Origin: Streptomyces sp. NBC_00078
GTDB taxonomy: Bacteria; Actinomycetota; Actinomycetes; Streptomycetales; Streptomycetaceae
Assembly: GCF_026343335.1 (NCBI RefSeq)
Contig: NZ_JAPELX010000001.1
Coordinates: forward strand, 5,208,001 to 5,272,000
DNA length: 64,000 nucleotides
Direction: 5' to 3'
In this document: in pieces, positions 18,110 to 26,686 of the stretch
Layout: each line of letters opens with the position of its first letter
How positions within the stretch are numbered: position 1 is the first letter of the stretch
Notes under the pieces: generated by a model
Database searches by the model: none
The model's input: the letters and a program-made list of their open reading frames with translations, nothing else
Told to the model about the DNA's origin: nothing
Translations under genes and position numbers: made by a program

Positions 18110-19261
18110 ATGACTCCCACGACGGAGACCATGGTCGGTATCGGCGGCGCCGCGGAGAGCACCGACATGGTGCTCAACATCGGACCGCAGCATCCGTCCA
18201 CACACGGCGTACTGCGGCTGCGACTGGTGCTGGACGGCGAGCGCATCATGCACGCGGAGCCGGTGATCGGGTACATGCACCGCGGCGCCGAGAAGCTCTT
18301 CGAGGCGCGCGACTACCGCCAGATCATCATGCTCGCCAACCGCCACGACTGGCTGTCGGCCTTCTCGAACGAGCTGGGCGTGGTCCTCGCCGTGGAGCGC
18401 ATGCTCGGCATGGAGGTCCCCACGCGCGCGGTGTGGACGCGCACGCTGCTGGCGGAGCTCAACCGGGTGCTCAACCACCTGATGTTCCTGGGCTCGTACC
18501 CGCTGGAACTCGGCGGCATCACGCCGGTCTTCTACGCGTTCCGGGAGCGTGAGGTCCTCCAGAACGTGATGGAGGAGGTCTCCGGCGGCCGTATGCACTA
18601 CATGTTCAACCGTGTCGGCGGCCTGAAGGAGGACCTGCCGGCGGGCTGGGCCGCGCGTGCGCGTGGCGCCGTCGCCGCCGTACGCTCGCGCATGGACGTC
18701 TACGACGACCTGGTGCTCGGCAACGAGATCTTCCGGGGGCGCACCCGGGGCGTCGGCGCGCTCGCGCCGGAGGCCGTGCACGCGTACGGCGTGAGCGGCC
18801 CGATCGCGCGCGCCTCGGGCGTCGACTTCGACCTGCGGCGCGACGAGCCGTACCTCGCGTACGGCGAGCTGCAGGACACCCTGAAGGTCGTCACCCGGCA
18901 GGAGGGCGACTGTCTCGCCCGCTTCGAGGTGCTCCTGGCGCAGACCCACGTCGCCCTCGACCTCGCCGACGCCTGTCTCGACCGGCTCGCCGCGCTGCCG
19001 CCCGGGCCGATCAACCAGCGCCTCCCCAAGGTCCTGAAGGCGCCCGAGGGCCACACGTACGCGTGGACCGAGAACCCGCTCGGCATCAACGGCTACTACC
19101 TCGTCAGCAAGGGCGAGAAGACCCCGTACCGGCTGAAGCTGCGCTCGGCCTCGTACAACAACATCCAGGCGCTCGTGGAACTGCTGCCGGGGACGCTGGT
19201 CGCGGACATGGTGGCGATCCTGGGATCGCTGTTCTTCGTGGTCGGAGACATCGACAAGTAG
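18110..19261 (+). CDS. nuoD2: NuoD-like protein (second copy, isolated from the nuo operon)
   Basis: A 383-aa homologue of the 49-kDa (NDUFS2/NuoD) subunit of respiratory complex I, without other nuo genes nearby. The N-terminal NIGPQHPSTHGVLRL is intact, with H32 matching the quinone-site His38 of Thermus. The position of the quinone-binding Tyr87 of Thermus is Trp81 here (RHDWLSAF). It may be an alternative subunit or a repurposed paralogue. AGGAG lies about nine nt before ATG 18110. A MidA-type methyltransferase gene is convergent, three bp away. Confidence 0.9.
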   Translation: MTPTTETMVGIGGAAESTDMVLNIGPQHPSTHGVLRLRLVLDGERIMHAEPVIGYMHRGAEKLFEARDYRQIIMLANRHDWLSAFSNELGVVLAVERMLGMEVPTRAVWTRTLLAELNRVLNHLMFLGSYPLELGGITPVFYAFREREVLQNVMEEVSGGRMHYMFNRVGGLKEDLPAGWAARARGAVAAVRSRMDVYDDLVLGNEIFRGRTRGVGALAPEAVHAYGVSGPIARASGVDFDLRRDEPYLAYGELQDTLKVVTRQEGDCLARFEVLLAQTHVALDLADACLDRLAALPPGPINQRLPKVLKAPEGHTYAWTENPLGINGYYLVSKGEKTPYRLKLRSASYNNIQALVELLPGTLVADMVAILGSLFFVVGDIDK

Positions 19262-19264
19262 CCG

Positions 19265-20323
19265 TCAGGCCCGCTCGCCGAGTCCCGGGCGTTGTGGATG
19301 ACCGAATGGACGGTCCAGCGGGTCCGGAATTCCAACCGGCTGGAGAAGCCAGCCGAAGTCGCCCAGCCCTTCCGTCGCGATGAGTTCGGCCGCCTCGCCG
19401 GCGCTCGCGAGGGCGCGTACGTAGGCCAAGGGGTCGGTGGAGGCGAGCGTGAGTGGGGGGCGTGCGCCGGAGAGGCCCAGGGCGCGCAGCGCGTCACCTT
19501 GGGAGAGCAGGCGCGCGCCGGGGAGCGCGCATGCGTCCAGCGCCACGTGCGCCGTGATGTCGCACGAGCCGTCCGGCACGGGCTCCGTCCCGCGCCCCGC
19601 GCGGAAACCGGTGAGCGTTCCGAACGGGGGGCGCGCGTCCAGGGTGTGCGCGTAGTCGACGGCGACCGCGAGCCCCCGGTCGAGCGAGGAGACCGCGGCC
19701 GCCCAGGCCTCGTCCCTGGGGAGACCGATCTCGGCCCGCAGCCCCTTCTCCGGCGGCAGCGGCCACCACCGGGCGAGCCACTCCGCTTCCGCCTCCGTAA
19801 CCGTGTCCGTATCCGTGCCGCCGACGCGATCCCCGAGCCGCTCGGTCCCGTCGTCTCGTACGAGCACCCGCCGCGGCGCACCCTCGGAATCCACTTCGAC
19901 GACGTCCACCGGGACGTTGTCCAGCCACTCGTTGGCGAACAGCAGTCCTGTGACTCCCCGCGGCGGTTCGGAGAGCCACTCGATCCGGTCGTCGAGGCCC
20001 TGAGGGCGGTCGGCGATCTCGACGGCGTACGCACGCGTGCGTGCCGCCACCTCCGCGGGCAGCGCGGCCAGCACGCCGGCGGCCAGCTCGCCCCGCCCCG
20101 CGGCCATGTCGACGAAGGCGAGCGAGGCGGGACGGTCCAGGGCCGTGTCGACCCGGCACAGCAGCCGGGCCACCGCCTCGGCGAAGAGGGGCGACGCATG
20201 CACGGACGTACGGAAGTGCCCGGCCGGGCCCTCGGGCCTGCGATAGAAGCCGCCCGGCCCGTACAGGGCGGCCTCGGCCGCCCTCCGCCAGCCCTGCCAC
20301 CGGCCCGATGTCTCTCCCGTCAC
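19265..20323 (-). CDS. MidA/NDUFAF7-family SAM-dependent methyltransferase
   Basis: A 352-aa protein of the PF02636 family. It has the N-terminal YGPGGFYRRPEGPAGHFRTS, a SAM-binding DMAAGRGELAAGVL and the family motif LLFANEWLDNVPVDVVE. Human NDUFAF7 of this family dimethylates an arginine of NDUFS2 early in complex I assembly. Here the gene is convergent with nuoD2, three bp from its stop, so NuoD-type proteins are the obvious candidate substrate (inference). TAGCCT ends six nt before GTG 20323, which suggests a leaderless mRNA. Confidence 0.8.
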   Translation of the reverse strand: MTGETSGRWQGWRRAAEAALYGPGGFYRRPEGPAGHFRTSVHASPLFAEAVARLLCRVDTALDRPASLAFVDMAAGRGELAAGVLAALPAEVAARTRAYAVEIADRPQGLDDRIEWLSEPPRGVTGLLFANEWLDNVPVDVVEVDSEGAPRRVLVRDDGTERLGDRVGGTDTDTVTEAEAEWLARWWPLPPEKGLRAEIGLPRDEAWAAAVSSLDRGLAVAVDYAHTLDARPPFGTLTGFRAGRGTEPVPDGSCDITAHVALDACALPGARLLSQGDALRALGLSGARPPLTLASTDPLAYVRALASAGEAAELIATEGLGDFGWLLQPVGIPDPLDRPFGHPQRPGLGERA

Positions 20324-20441
20324 AGGCCCAGGCTAGGCGCTCAGGAGAACGGGGCCTCCACCTTGGGGAGTAGGCGCACCGGGTGCGGATCGGTCCTCCG
20401 GTTGACCCATGCACGCATCGCGCATCCCTACGCTGGGTTAC

Positions 20442-21644
20442 GTGCAGCGCCTCTATGACTTCCTCCGCAGGCACCCGACAGGGTTCGACAGCTTCTGGGC
20501 CGTCTTCCTGTTCGGGATCTCGGTGGTGGGCGGGGTCGTCCGCAGGGACGCGCGGGGCACGGACTCCCCGGCAGTGATCGTTCCGATCGTGCTCCTGCTC
20601 TGCCTCGTGATCGCGCTGCGCCGCCGCATGCCGGAGAAGATGCTGCTGCTGACGATCGGGCTCGGCCTGGCGCAGGTGGCACTGAACGTCGAGACGACGG
20701 CCGCGGACTTCGCCATGCTGGTGATCGTCTACACGGTGGCCGCGACGGGAGCCCGCTGGGCCTCGTGGCTCGCGCTCGCCGTGGGCCTGTGCGCGGCACC
20801 CATGGCTCAACTGCGCTGGCCGAACGAGCACTCCAGCGGCCTGGGCAACCTTGCGGCCATGGTCTTCATGACCGTGCCCTTCGCGCTCGCCTGGGTGCTC
20901 GGCGACTCCATCCGCACCCGGCGCGCCTACTTCGCGCAGCTGGAGGAGCGGGCCGCCCGGCTGGAGAAGGAGCGCGAGGCGCAGGCCAAGGTCGCGGTCG
21001 CCGCCGAACGCGCCCGCATCGCGCGCGAGTTGCACGACGTGGTCGCGCACAACGTGTCGGTGATGGTGGTGCAGGCGGACGGCGCCGCCTACGTCCTGGA
21101 CGCCGCCCCCGACCAGGCGAAGAAGGCCCTGGAGACCATCTCCTCCACCGGCCGCCAGGCCCTCGCCGAGATGCGCCGCCTGCTGGGCGTGCTGCGCACC
21201 GGCGAGCACAAGGAGGTCGGCGAGTACGTCCCGCAGCCCGACGTCGAGCAGATCGACGACCTGGTCGAGCAGTGCCGCACCTCCGGTCTGCCCGTCGACT
21301 TCAAGGTCGAGGGCACCCCGCGCCCGCTGCCCAGCGGCGTCGAGCTCACCGCGTACCGCATCGTGCAGGAGGCGCTCACCAACACCCGCAAGCACGGCGG
21401 GCCCAACACGGGCGCGAGCGTGCGCCTGGTCTACTTCGACGACGGTCTCGGCCTGCTCGTCGAGGACGACGGCAAGGGCGCCCCGCACGAGCTGTACGAG
21501 GAGGGCGGCGCCGACGGGCAGGGCCACGGACTGATCGGCATGCGCGAACGGGTCGGTATGGTCGGCGGCACCCTGGACGCCGGCCCGCGCCCCGGCGGTG
21601 GATTCCGCATCAGCGCGCTGCTGCCGCTGAAACCCGCACACTGA
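20442..21644 (+). CDS. Sensor histidine kinase (HisKA_3, NarL-type system)
   Basis: A 400-aa kinase with an N-terminal group of about five or six membrane helices, a short coiled linker, a HisKA_3 phospho-acceptor at H198 (IARELHDVVAHNVSV) and a C-terminal ATPase domain with N-box EALTNTRKHG and GHGLIGMRERV. With almost no external loop, it probably senses something in the membrane. I start at GTG 20442, seven nt after TACGCT (leaderless). ATG 20409 is an in-frame alternative. It is followed by its response regulator. Confidence 0.87.
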   Translation: MQRLYDFLRRHPTGFDSFWAVFLFGISVVGGVVRRDARGTDSPAVIVPIVLLLCLVIALRRRMPEKMLLLTIGLGLAQVALNVETTAADFAMLVIVYTVAATGARWASWLALAVGLCAAPMAQLRWPNEHSSGLGNLAAMVFMTVPFALAWVLGDSIRTRRAYFAQLEERAARLEKEREAQAKVAVAAERARIARELHDVVAHNVSVMVVQADGAAYVLDAAPDQAKKALETISSTGRQALAEMRRLLGVLRTGEHKEVGEYVPQPDVEQIDDLVEQCRTSGLPVDFKVEGTPRPLPSGVELTAYRIVQEALTNTRKHGGPNTGASVRLVYFDDGLGLLVEDDGKGAPHELYEEGGADGQGHGLIGMRERVGMVGGTLDAGPRPGGGFRISALLPLKPAH

Positions 21645-21717
21645 CGTGGTGTACGTCCCGTGCTGACACCTGTAACGACCTGCCCCGCACAGTCGGAAGA
21701 GAACGGAAGAGGCCCCG

Positions 21718-22389
21718 ATGGCGATCCGCGTGATGCTCGTCGACGACCAGGTGCTGCTGCGCACCGGGTTCCGGATGGTGCTCGCCGCCCAGCCGGACAT
21801 GGAGGTCGTCGCGGAGGCGGGGGACGGCGTCGAGGCCCTTCAGGTGCTGCGCTCGACGGCCGTCGACGTCGTCCTGATGGACGTGCGCATGCCGAAGCTC
21901 GACGGCGTGGAGACCACCCGGCGCATCTGCTCGGAGCCCGAGCCGCCGAAGGTGCTGATCCTGACCACGTTCGACCTCGACGAGTACGCCTTCTCGGGAC
22001 TGAAGGCGGGCGCCTCCGGCTTCATGCTCAAGGACGTGCCGCCGGGCGAGCTTCTCGCCGCCATCCGTGCCGTACACAGCGGGGACGCGGTGGTGGCGCC
22101 CTCGACCACACGCCGGCTCCTCGACCGGTTCGCGCCGATGCTGCCGAGCGCCGTCCAGGAGCCCCGGCACAAGGAGCTGGAGCGGCTCACCGAGCGCGAG
22201 CGCGAGGTCATGATCCTGGTCGCGCAGGGCCTGTCGAACGGCGAGATCGCGGCCCGGCTCGTGCTGTCCGAGGCGACGGTGAAGACCCACGTCGGCCGCA
22301 TCCTCACCAAGGTGGGACTGCGCGACCGGGTGCAGGTGGTGGTCCTGGCGTACGAGACCGGGCTGGTGCGCGCGGGCGGGCACGGCTGA
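21718..22389 (+). CDS. NarL/LuxR-type response regulator
   Basis: A 223-aa regulator with an N-terminal receiver domain (D9, D10, phospho-acceptor D55 in VLMDVRMP, and the Lys of FMLKDVP) and a C-terminal LuxR-type helix-turn-helix (LTEREREVMILVAQGLSNGE). It is the cognate partner of the kinase 73 bp upstream. Targets are not evident. GAAGAGG-type purines lie upstream of ATG 21718. Confidence 0.92.
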   Translation: MAIRVMLVDDQVLLRTGFRMVLAAQPDMEVVAEAGDGVEALQVLRSTAVDVVLMDVRMPKLDGVETTRRICSEPEPPKVLILTTFDLDEYAFSGLKAGASGFMLKDVPPGELLAAIRAVHSGDAVVAPSTTRRLLDRFAPMLPSAVQEPRHKELERLTEREREVMILVAQGLSNGEIAARLVLSEATVKTHVGRILTKVGLRDRVQVVVLAYETGLVRAGGHG

Positions 22390-22437
22390 TCCGCCGGGAC
22401 GTCGTCCCGCGTAACCGCCGCCCACTAGGGTCTGCGC

Positions 22438-23070
22438 ATGCTCCTGTGGATCAACGGCCCCTTCGGTGGTGGCAAGACACAGACCGCGCACGAGATCCAG
22501 CGGCGCCTGCCCGGCAGCGTCGTCTGCGATCCCGAGCACGCCGGCTTCGGACTGCGCCGGATGCTGCCGCCCGAACTGCGCGCCGACTTCCAGGACCTGG
22601 CCTCCTGGCGGCGGGGCGTCGTCGAGGTGCTCGACCTCGCCCTCACCCGGCATGACGGAGTCGTGATCGCGCCCATGACGGTCACGGACTCGGGCTACTT
22701 CGGGGAAACCGTGGGCAGGCTGCACGAACTAGGCCACGACGTCCGCCACTTCACACTCCTCGCGCAGCGCGACACCGTCCTCAAGCGGCTGCGCGAACGC
22801 GGCTTCGGGCACCTCCTCCAGTACGTCAGCGGGAAGAACTCCGGCCTGGGCAGGGAGACCTGGGCCGTGCAGCAGCTCGACCACTGCCTGGAACGGCTGC
22901 AGGAGCCGGAGTTCGCCGAGCACCTGTGGACGGACCACACGACCGTGCCGAAGACGGCGGACCGCATCGCCGTGCTCGCGGGGCTGCGGCTGCGGCCGAA
23001 CAACGAAGGCGCACTGCGGACACGGCTGAGGCAGATGCGGGTCGGGATCAGGCACATCCGCTTCGACTGA
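22438..23070 (+). CDS. TmrB-like P-loop ATP-binding protein
   Basis: A 210-aa protein resembling the tunicamycin-resistance ATPase TmrB: N-terminal P-loop GPFGGGKTQTA, the segment LDLALTRHDGVVIAPMTVTD, and FGHLLQYVSGKN. TmrB-like proteins are thought to protect against nucleoside antibiotics, but the true substrate is unknown here. TAGGGT ends six nt before ATG 22438, consistent with a leaderless mRNA. Confidence 0.75.
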   Translation: MLLWINGPFGGGKTQTAHEIQRRLPGSVVCDPEHAGFGLRRMLPPELRADFQDLASWRRGVVEVLDLALTRHDGVVIAPMTVTDSGYFGETVGRLHELGHDVRHFTLLAQRDTVLKRLRERGFGHLLQYVSGKNSGLGRETWAVQQLDHCLERLQEPEFAEHLWTDHTTVPKTADRIAVLAGLRLRPNNEGALRTRLRQMRVGIRHIRFD

Positions 23071-23230
23071 CGGGCGTTTCGAGGGCGGTCTCCAGCGGAC
23101 CTGCTCCAGCGGACCTGCTCTGGCGGAGGATCCCGTCCAGGAAGTCGCTGCCCAGCCGGGCCACCACCGTGACGTCCAGCTGGTGCGGGACGCACCGTCC
23201 GCGGCGGCGGGTGGTGACCAGGAGACCCAC
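23048..23230 (-). CDS. Possible small protein or gene remnant
   Basis: A 60-codon frame from GTG 23230. Its first half (VTTRRRGRCVPHQLDVTVV) reads like protein, but it has no ribosome site and its end overlaps the TmrB-like gene by 23 bp. It may be a decayed gene end or chance in GC-rich sequence. The direct repeat TCCAGCGGACCTGC at 23091-23118 falls inside it. Confidence 0.2.
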   Translation of the reverse strand: MGLLVTTRRRGRCVPHQLDVTVVARLGSDFLDGILRQSRSAGAGPLETALETPVSRSGCA

Positions 23231-23343
23231 AGGTCGTGCGGGAGTGGCGCGACCACCGGGGCTTCCGCGCGGTCGTCGCCGGGCGTTCGGCCCGCGGACG
23301 GATACGGCAGGCCCCGGGCCGGTGGCTGCGTCTGCGACGGCGC

Positions 23344-24564
23344 CTACTGGCTGGCCGCCCCTGCCGGGCCGCCTGTCCCCGCCTTGCCGGCCTCCTCGGT
23401 GAGGCGGGACACGAATTCCGCGACCGCCGACTTCACGTCGTCGGGCGTCCACTCCAGGGCCGCGGCGCGGATGTTCACCTCGGTGAGGGCAACTCCCGGG
23501 CCTTTCTCCTCCCAGGCGTCGGCGAACAGGAGCGTCTTCGTCTCCTCGCCCTGCCGGATCGCGGCCTCCGAGAGGACGTCGACGTCGTACGGGAGCCAGA
23601 CCTGGAACTCGTTGGTGTGCGGCACCTCGGGGTGGACGCGCGTCCACGGGAGCCCCGCCGCCGCGAACCCCTCGCGCAGCGCGCCGGCCACCACGCGCGC
23701 GTGGGCGACGTACTCGGGCAGCCGGGGCAGCTCCCGCTCCAGGCCGGCGAGGGCCGACAGAACCGTCGGGAACTGCTGGAAGAGCCGGCCCCCGTACCGG
23801 TGCTGCCAGACCTTCGCCTCTTCGATCAGCGTCTTCGGGCCGGCGAGCACGGCGCCGCCGTAGCCGCCCAGGGACTTGTAGAACGACACGTACACGCTGT
23901 CCGCCAGGCCCGCGATCTCGGCCAGAGGGCGGCCGAAGTGGACGGTGGACTCCCACAGGCGCGCGCCGTCGAAGTGCACCACCGCGTCGCGCTCGTGCGC
24001 CGCGTCCACGACTTCGGTGAGTTCCTCCCAGGAGGGCAGCACGAAACCGGCGTCCCTGAGCGGCAGTTCGAGCATCAGCGTCCCGAAGGGCTCCTCGAAG
24101 TCACGCACCTCGTCCGCGGTGGGGAGCCGCGGCTCGCTCGTCACGCGGACCGGGCGCAGGCCGCTGACCTGGCTGAGCGCGTTCCGCTCGTGCACCTCGG
24201 GGTGGGCCAGTGCGTGCAGGGCGACCGTGGGGCTGCCGGTGCGGCCCGCCCAGCAGCGCAGCGCCACCTGCTGGGCCATCGTGCCCGTCGGGAAGAACGC
24301 GGCGGCCTCCATGCCGAGCAGCCCGGCGGTCTTCGTCTCCAAGGCCTCGACCACGCCGTCGCCGTAGATGTCCGACAGCTCGTCGAGGTCGTACACGTCG
24401 TCCAGCCCGTCGAGGAGCTCCAGGCGCTCCCGGAGCGTGTTCAGGAAGCCGGGGCGGCCGAACACGCGCTCCGCGCTCCGGTGCGCGCTGATACGCCTCT
24501 CCCGGCGCCGCTTGAGCCGCTCTTCCTCGGACATCTGCTCGACCTGCTCCGGCGCATCACTCAT
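23344..24564 (-). CDS. Threonine-aldolase-like beta-eliminating lyase (PLP enzyme)
   Basis: A 406-aa PLP-dependent fold-type I enzyme of the low-specificity threonine aldolase group. Family segments are IYGDGVVEALETKTA, FFPTGTMAQQVAL, VHFDGARLW and the cofactor-lysine motif SFYKSLGGYGGAVL. It probably cleaves L-threonine or a related beta-hydroxy amino acid, with exact specificity unknown. An N-terminal charged segment of about 40 residues precedes the core. I use ATG 24564, as the open frame upstream lacks family similarity. Confidence 0.85.
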   Translation of the reverse strand: MSDAPEQVEQMSEEERLKRRRERRISAHRSAERVFGRPGFLNTLRERLELLDGLDDVYDLDELSDIYGDGVVEALETKTAGLLGMEAAAFFPTGTMAQQVALRCWAGRTGSPTVALHALAHPEVHERNALSQVSGLRPVRVTSEPRLPTADEVRDFEEPFGTLMLELPLRDAGFVLPSWEELTEVVDAAHERDAVVHFDGARLWESTVHFGRPLAEIAGLADSVYVSFYKSLGGYGGAVLAGPKTLIEEAKVWQHRYGGRLFQQFPTVLSALAGLERELPRLPEYVAHARVVAGALREGFAAAGLPWTRVHPEVPHTNEFQVWLPYDVDVLSEAAIRQGEETKTLLFADAWEEKGPGVALTEVNIRAAALEWTPDDVKSAVAEFVSRLTEEAGKAGTGGPAGAASQ

Positions 24565-24749
24565 GGCCCGGATCATGCCTGGCGGCGGTCCGTGCGGGCA
24601 CGCGGTTTTCCACAGGGTTTCCCCTCCGCCGCCGACGTGTGGAAACCCACAGCCTGTGGACAACCGGACGCTCGTGGAACCGATCGCGTTAACATGACGA
24701 GAAATCGTCCGGTACCCGGAGCGGACTGGAACGGGAAGGCCGCCGTCGC

Positions 24750-25688
24750 GTGAGTACAAGCCAACAGCCAGACCCCAGGGACCGTCCCGCGCGGCTCACC
24801 GTCGGTGTGGTCGGCGCCGGCCGGGTCGGCCCCGCACTCGCCGCGTCCCTGCAACTCGCCGGGCACCGCCCGGTGGCCGTCTCCGGAGTCTCCGACGCCT
24901 CCCGGAAGCGTGCCGCGGAGATGCTCCCCGATGTGCCGCTCGTGGCGCCCGCCGAGGTCCTGCAGCGCGCCGAACTGGTCCTGCTGACCGTCCCGGACGA
25001 CACACTGCCCGGCCTGGTCGAAGGCCTTGCGGAGACCGGGGCCGTCCGACCTGGACAGCTGCTCGTGCACACCTCCGGGCGCTACGGCGCGAAGGTCCTG
25101 GACCCCGCACTGCGCGCGGGCGCGCTCCCGCTGGCCCTGCACCCCGCGATGACCTTCACGGGCACGCCCGTGGACGTCCAGCGCCTGGCGGGCTGCTCGT
25201 TCGGCGTCACCGCCCGCGAGGAGCTGCGGCTGGCCGCCGAGGCCCTGGTCATCGAGATGGGCGGCGAACCGGAGTGGATCGCCGAGGAGATGCGCCCGCT
25301 GTACCACGCGGCGCTCGCGCTGGGCGCGAACCACCTGGTGACACTGGTCGCCCAGTCCATGGAGCTGCTGCGCGAGGCCGGCGTCGCGGCCCCCGACCGG
25401 ATGCTCGGCCCGCTGCTCGGCGCCGCCCTCGACAACGCCCTGCGCTCCGGCGACGCGGCCCTGACCGGCCCTGTCGCGCGCGGGGACGCCGGCACGGTCG
25501 CCGCACACGTCGCCGAGCTGCGCAGGCACGCCCCGCAGACCGTCGCCGGTTACCTGGCGATGGCGCGGGCCACCGCCGACCGGGCGCTCGCCCACGGGCT
25601 GCTCAAGCCGGAGCTGGCCGAGGACCTCCTCGGGGTGCTCGCCGAGGGGACCGGCGGGACCGACGGGACCGAGGGAGACGCCCGATGA
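24750..25688 (+). CDS. Rossmann-fold / DUF2520 reductase, candidate ketopantoate reductase
   Basis: A 312-aa protein with an N-terminal NAD(P)-binding Rossmann fold (VGVVGAGRVGPALAASL) and a C-terminal DUF2520 helical domain (AEEMRPLYHAALALGANHLV). The family resembles Francisella PanG, a ketopantoate reductase unrelated in sequence to PanE (from memory). Here the gene overlaps panC as ATGA, so a ketopantoate reductase role is plausible but inferred. The start is GTG 24750, with GGGAAGG upstream. It is the first gene of the pan-nad-coaX run. Confidence 0.82.
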   Translation: MSTSQQPDPRDRPARLTVGVVGAGRVGPALAASLQLAGHRPVAVSGVSDASRKRAAEMLPDVPLVAPAEVLQRAELVLLTVPDDTLPGLVEGLAETGAVRPGQLLVHTSGRYGAKVLDPALRAGALPLALHPAMTFTGTPVDVQRLAGCSFGVTAREELRLAAEALVIEMGGEPEWIAEEMRPLYHAALALGANHLVTLVAQSMELLREAGVAAPDRMLGPLLGAALDNALRSGDAALTGPVARGDAGTVAAHVAELRRHAPQTVAGYLAMARATADRALAHGLLKPELAEDLLGVLAEGTGGTDGTEGDAR

Positions 25689-26686
25689 CCACCACCCTGC
25701 TGCGCACCGCCGACGAACTGCACGCACGCACGCGTACCGGCCGCCGCGCCGTGGTGATGACCATGGGCGCCCTGCACGAGGGCCACGCCACCCTCGTCCG
25801 CACCGCGCGCGAGATCGCCGGGAGTGACGGCGAGGTCGTCGTCACCGTCTTCGTGAACCCTCTCCAGTTCGGCGCGGGCGAGGACCTCGACCGCTACCCG
25901 CGCACCCTGGACGCCGACGTCAAGCTGGCCGGACTGTCCGGCGCGGACGTCGTGTTCGCCCCTTCCGTGGACGAGGTCTACCCGGGCGGCGAGCCCCAGG
26001 TCCGCATCAGCGCGGGCCCCATGGGGGAGCGGCTGGAGGGCTCCTCGCGCCCCGGCCACTTCGACGGCATGCTCACCGTCGTCGCCAAGCTGCTGCACCT
26101 CACCCGCGCCGACGTCGCCCTGTACGGCCAGAAGGACGCGCAGCAGCTCGCCCTGATCCGCCGCATGGTGCGGGACCTGAACTTCGGCATCGAGATCGTC
26201 GGCGTACCCACCGTGCGCGAGGACGACGGCCTCGCCCTTTCCAGCCGCAACCGCTACCTCTCGCCGGAGCAGCGGCGCACCGCGCTCAGCCTGTCCCGCG
26301 CTCTGTTCGCGGGCAGCGACCGGCATGCCGCCCAGGAGGCGCTGCGTGCGCGAGCCCGCGAAGTGCCCGCCACGCACGCGCGTGCCGAGGCGCTCAGCGC
26401 CATAGGCGAGTCCCGCGCGGCCGCCGACGCGCACGCCGTCGCCAAGGCGCTCCCGGGCGCCCCGTCGGCCGTCCGCGCGGCCGCCCGGCTGGTCCTCGAC
26501 GACGCCGCGCGGCTTTCTCCGCCGCTCGAACTGGACTACCTGGCCCTCGTCGACCCGTCCGACTTCACCGAGATCGAGGACGACTTCGATGGCGAGGCCG
26601 TCCTCGCCATCGCCGCCCGGGTCGGGACGACCCGGCTGATCGACAACATCCCACTCGTTTTCGGAACCTTCGGAGCCGCCTCGTGA
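25685..26686 (+). CDS. panC: Pantothenate synthetase
   Basis: Joins pantoate and beta-alanine using ATP. At 333 aa it has the nucleotidyltransferase HIGH-type segment MTMGALHEGHATL, VFVNPLQFG, the pantoate site GHFDGMLTVVAKL, LYGQKDAQQL and SSRNRYLSPEQR. An insertion of Ala-rich sequence in the C-terminal half makes it longer than the E. coli enzyme. It overlaps the upstream reductase (ATGA) and nadB (GTGA), so all three are probably translationally coupled. Confidence 0.95.
   Translation: MTTTLLRTADELHARTRTGRRAVVMTMGALHEGHATLVRTAREIAGSDGEVVVTVFVNPLQFGAGEDLDRYPRTLDADVKLAGLSGADVVFAPSVDEVYPGGEPQVRISAGPMGERLEGSSRPGHFDGMLTVVAKLLHLTRADVALYGQKDAQQLALIRRMVRDLNFGIEIVGVPTVREDDGLALSSRNRYLSPEQRRTALSLSRALFAGSDRHAAQEALRARAREVPATHARAEALSAIGESRAAADAHAVAKALPGAPSAVRAAARLVLDDAARLSPPLELDYLALVDPSDFTEIEDDFDGEAVLAIAARVGTTRLIDNIPLVFGTFGAAS

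Noticed and set aside
20401..20439. TTGACC and TACGCT as a full sigma-70-type promoter for the histidine kinase
   Set aside because: The spacer is 21 bp, too long. Only the -10 is kept as support for a leaderless start.
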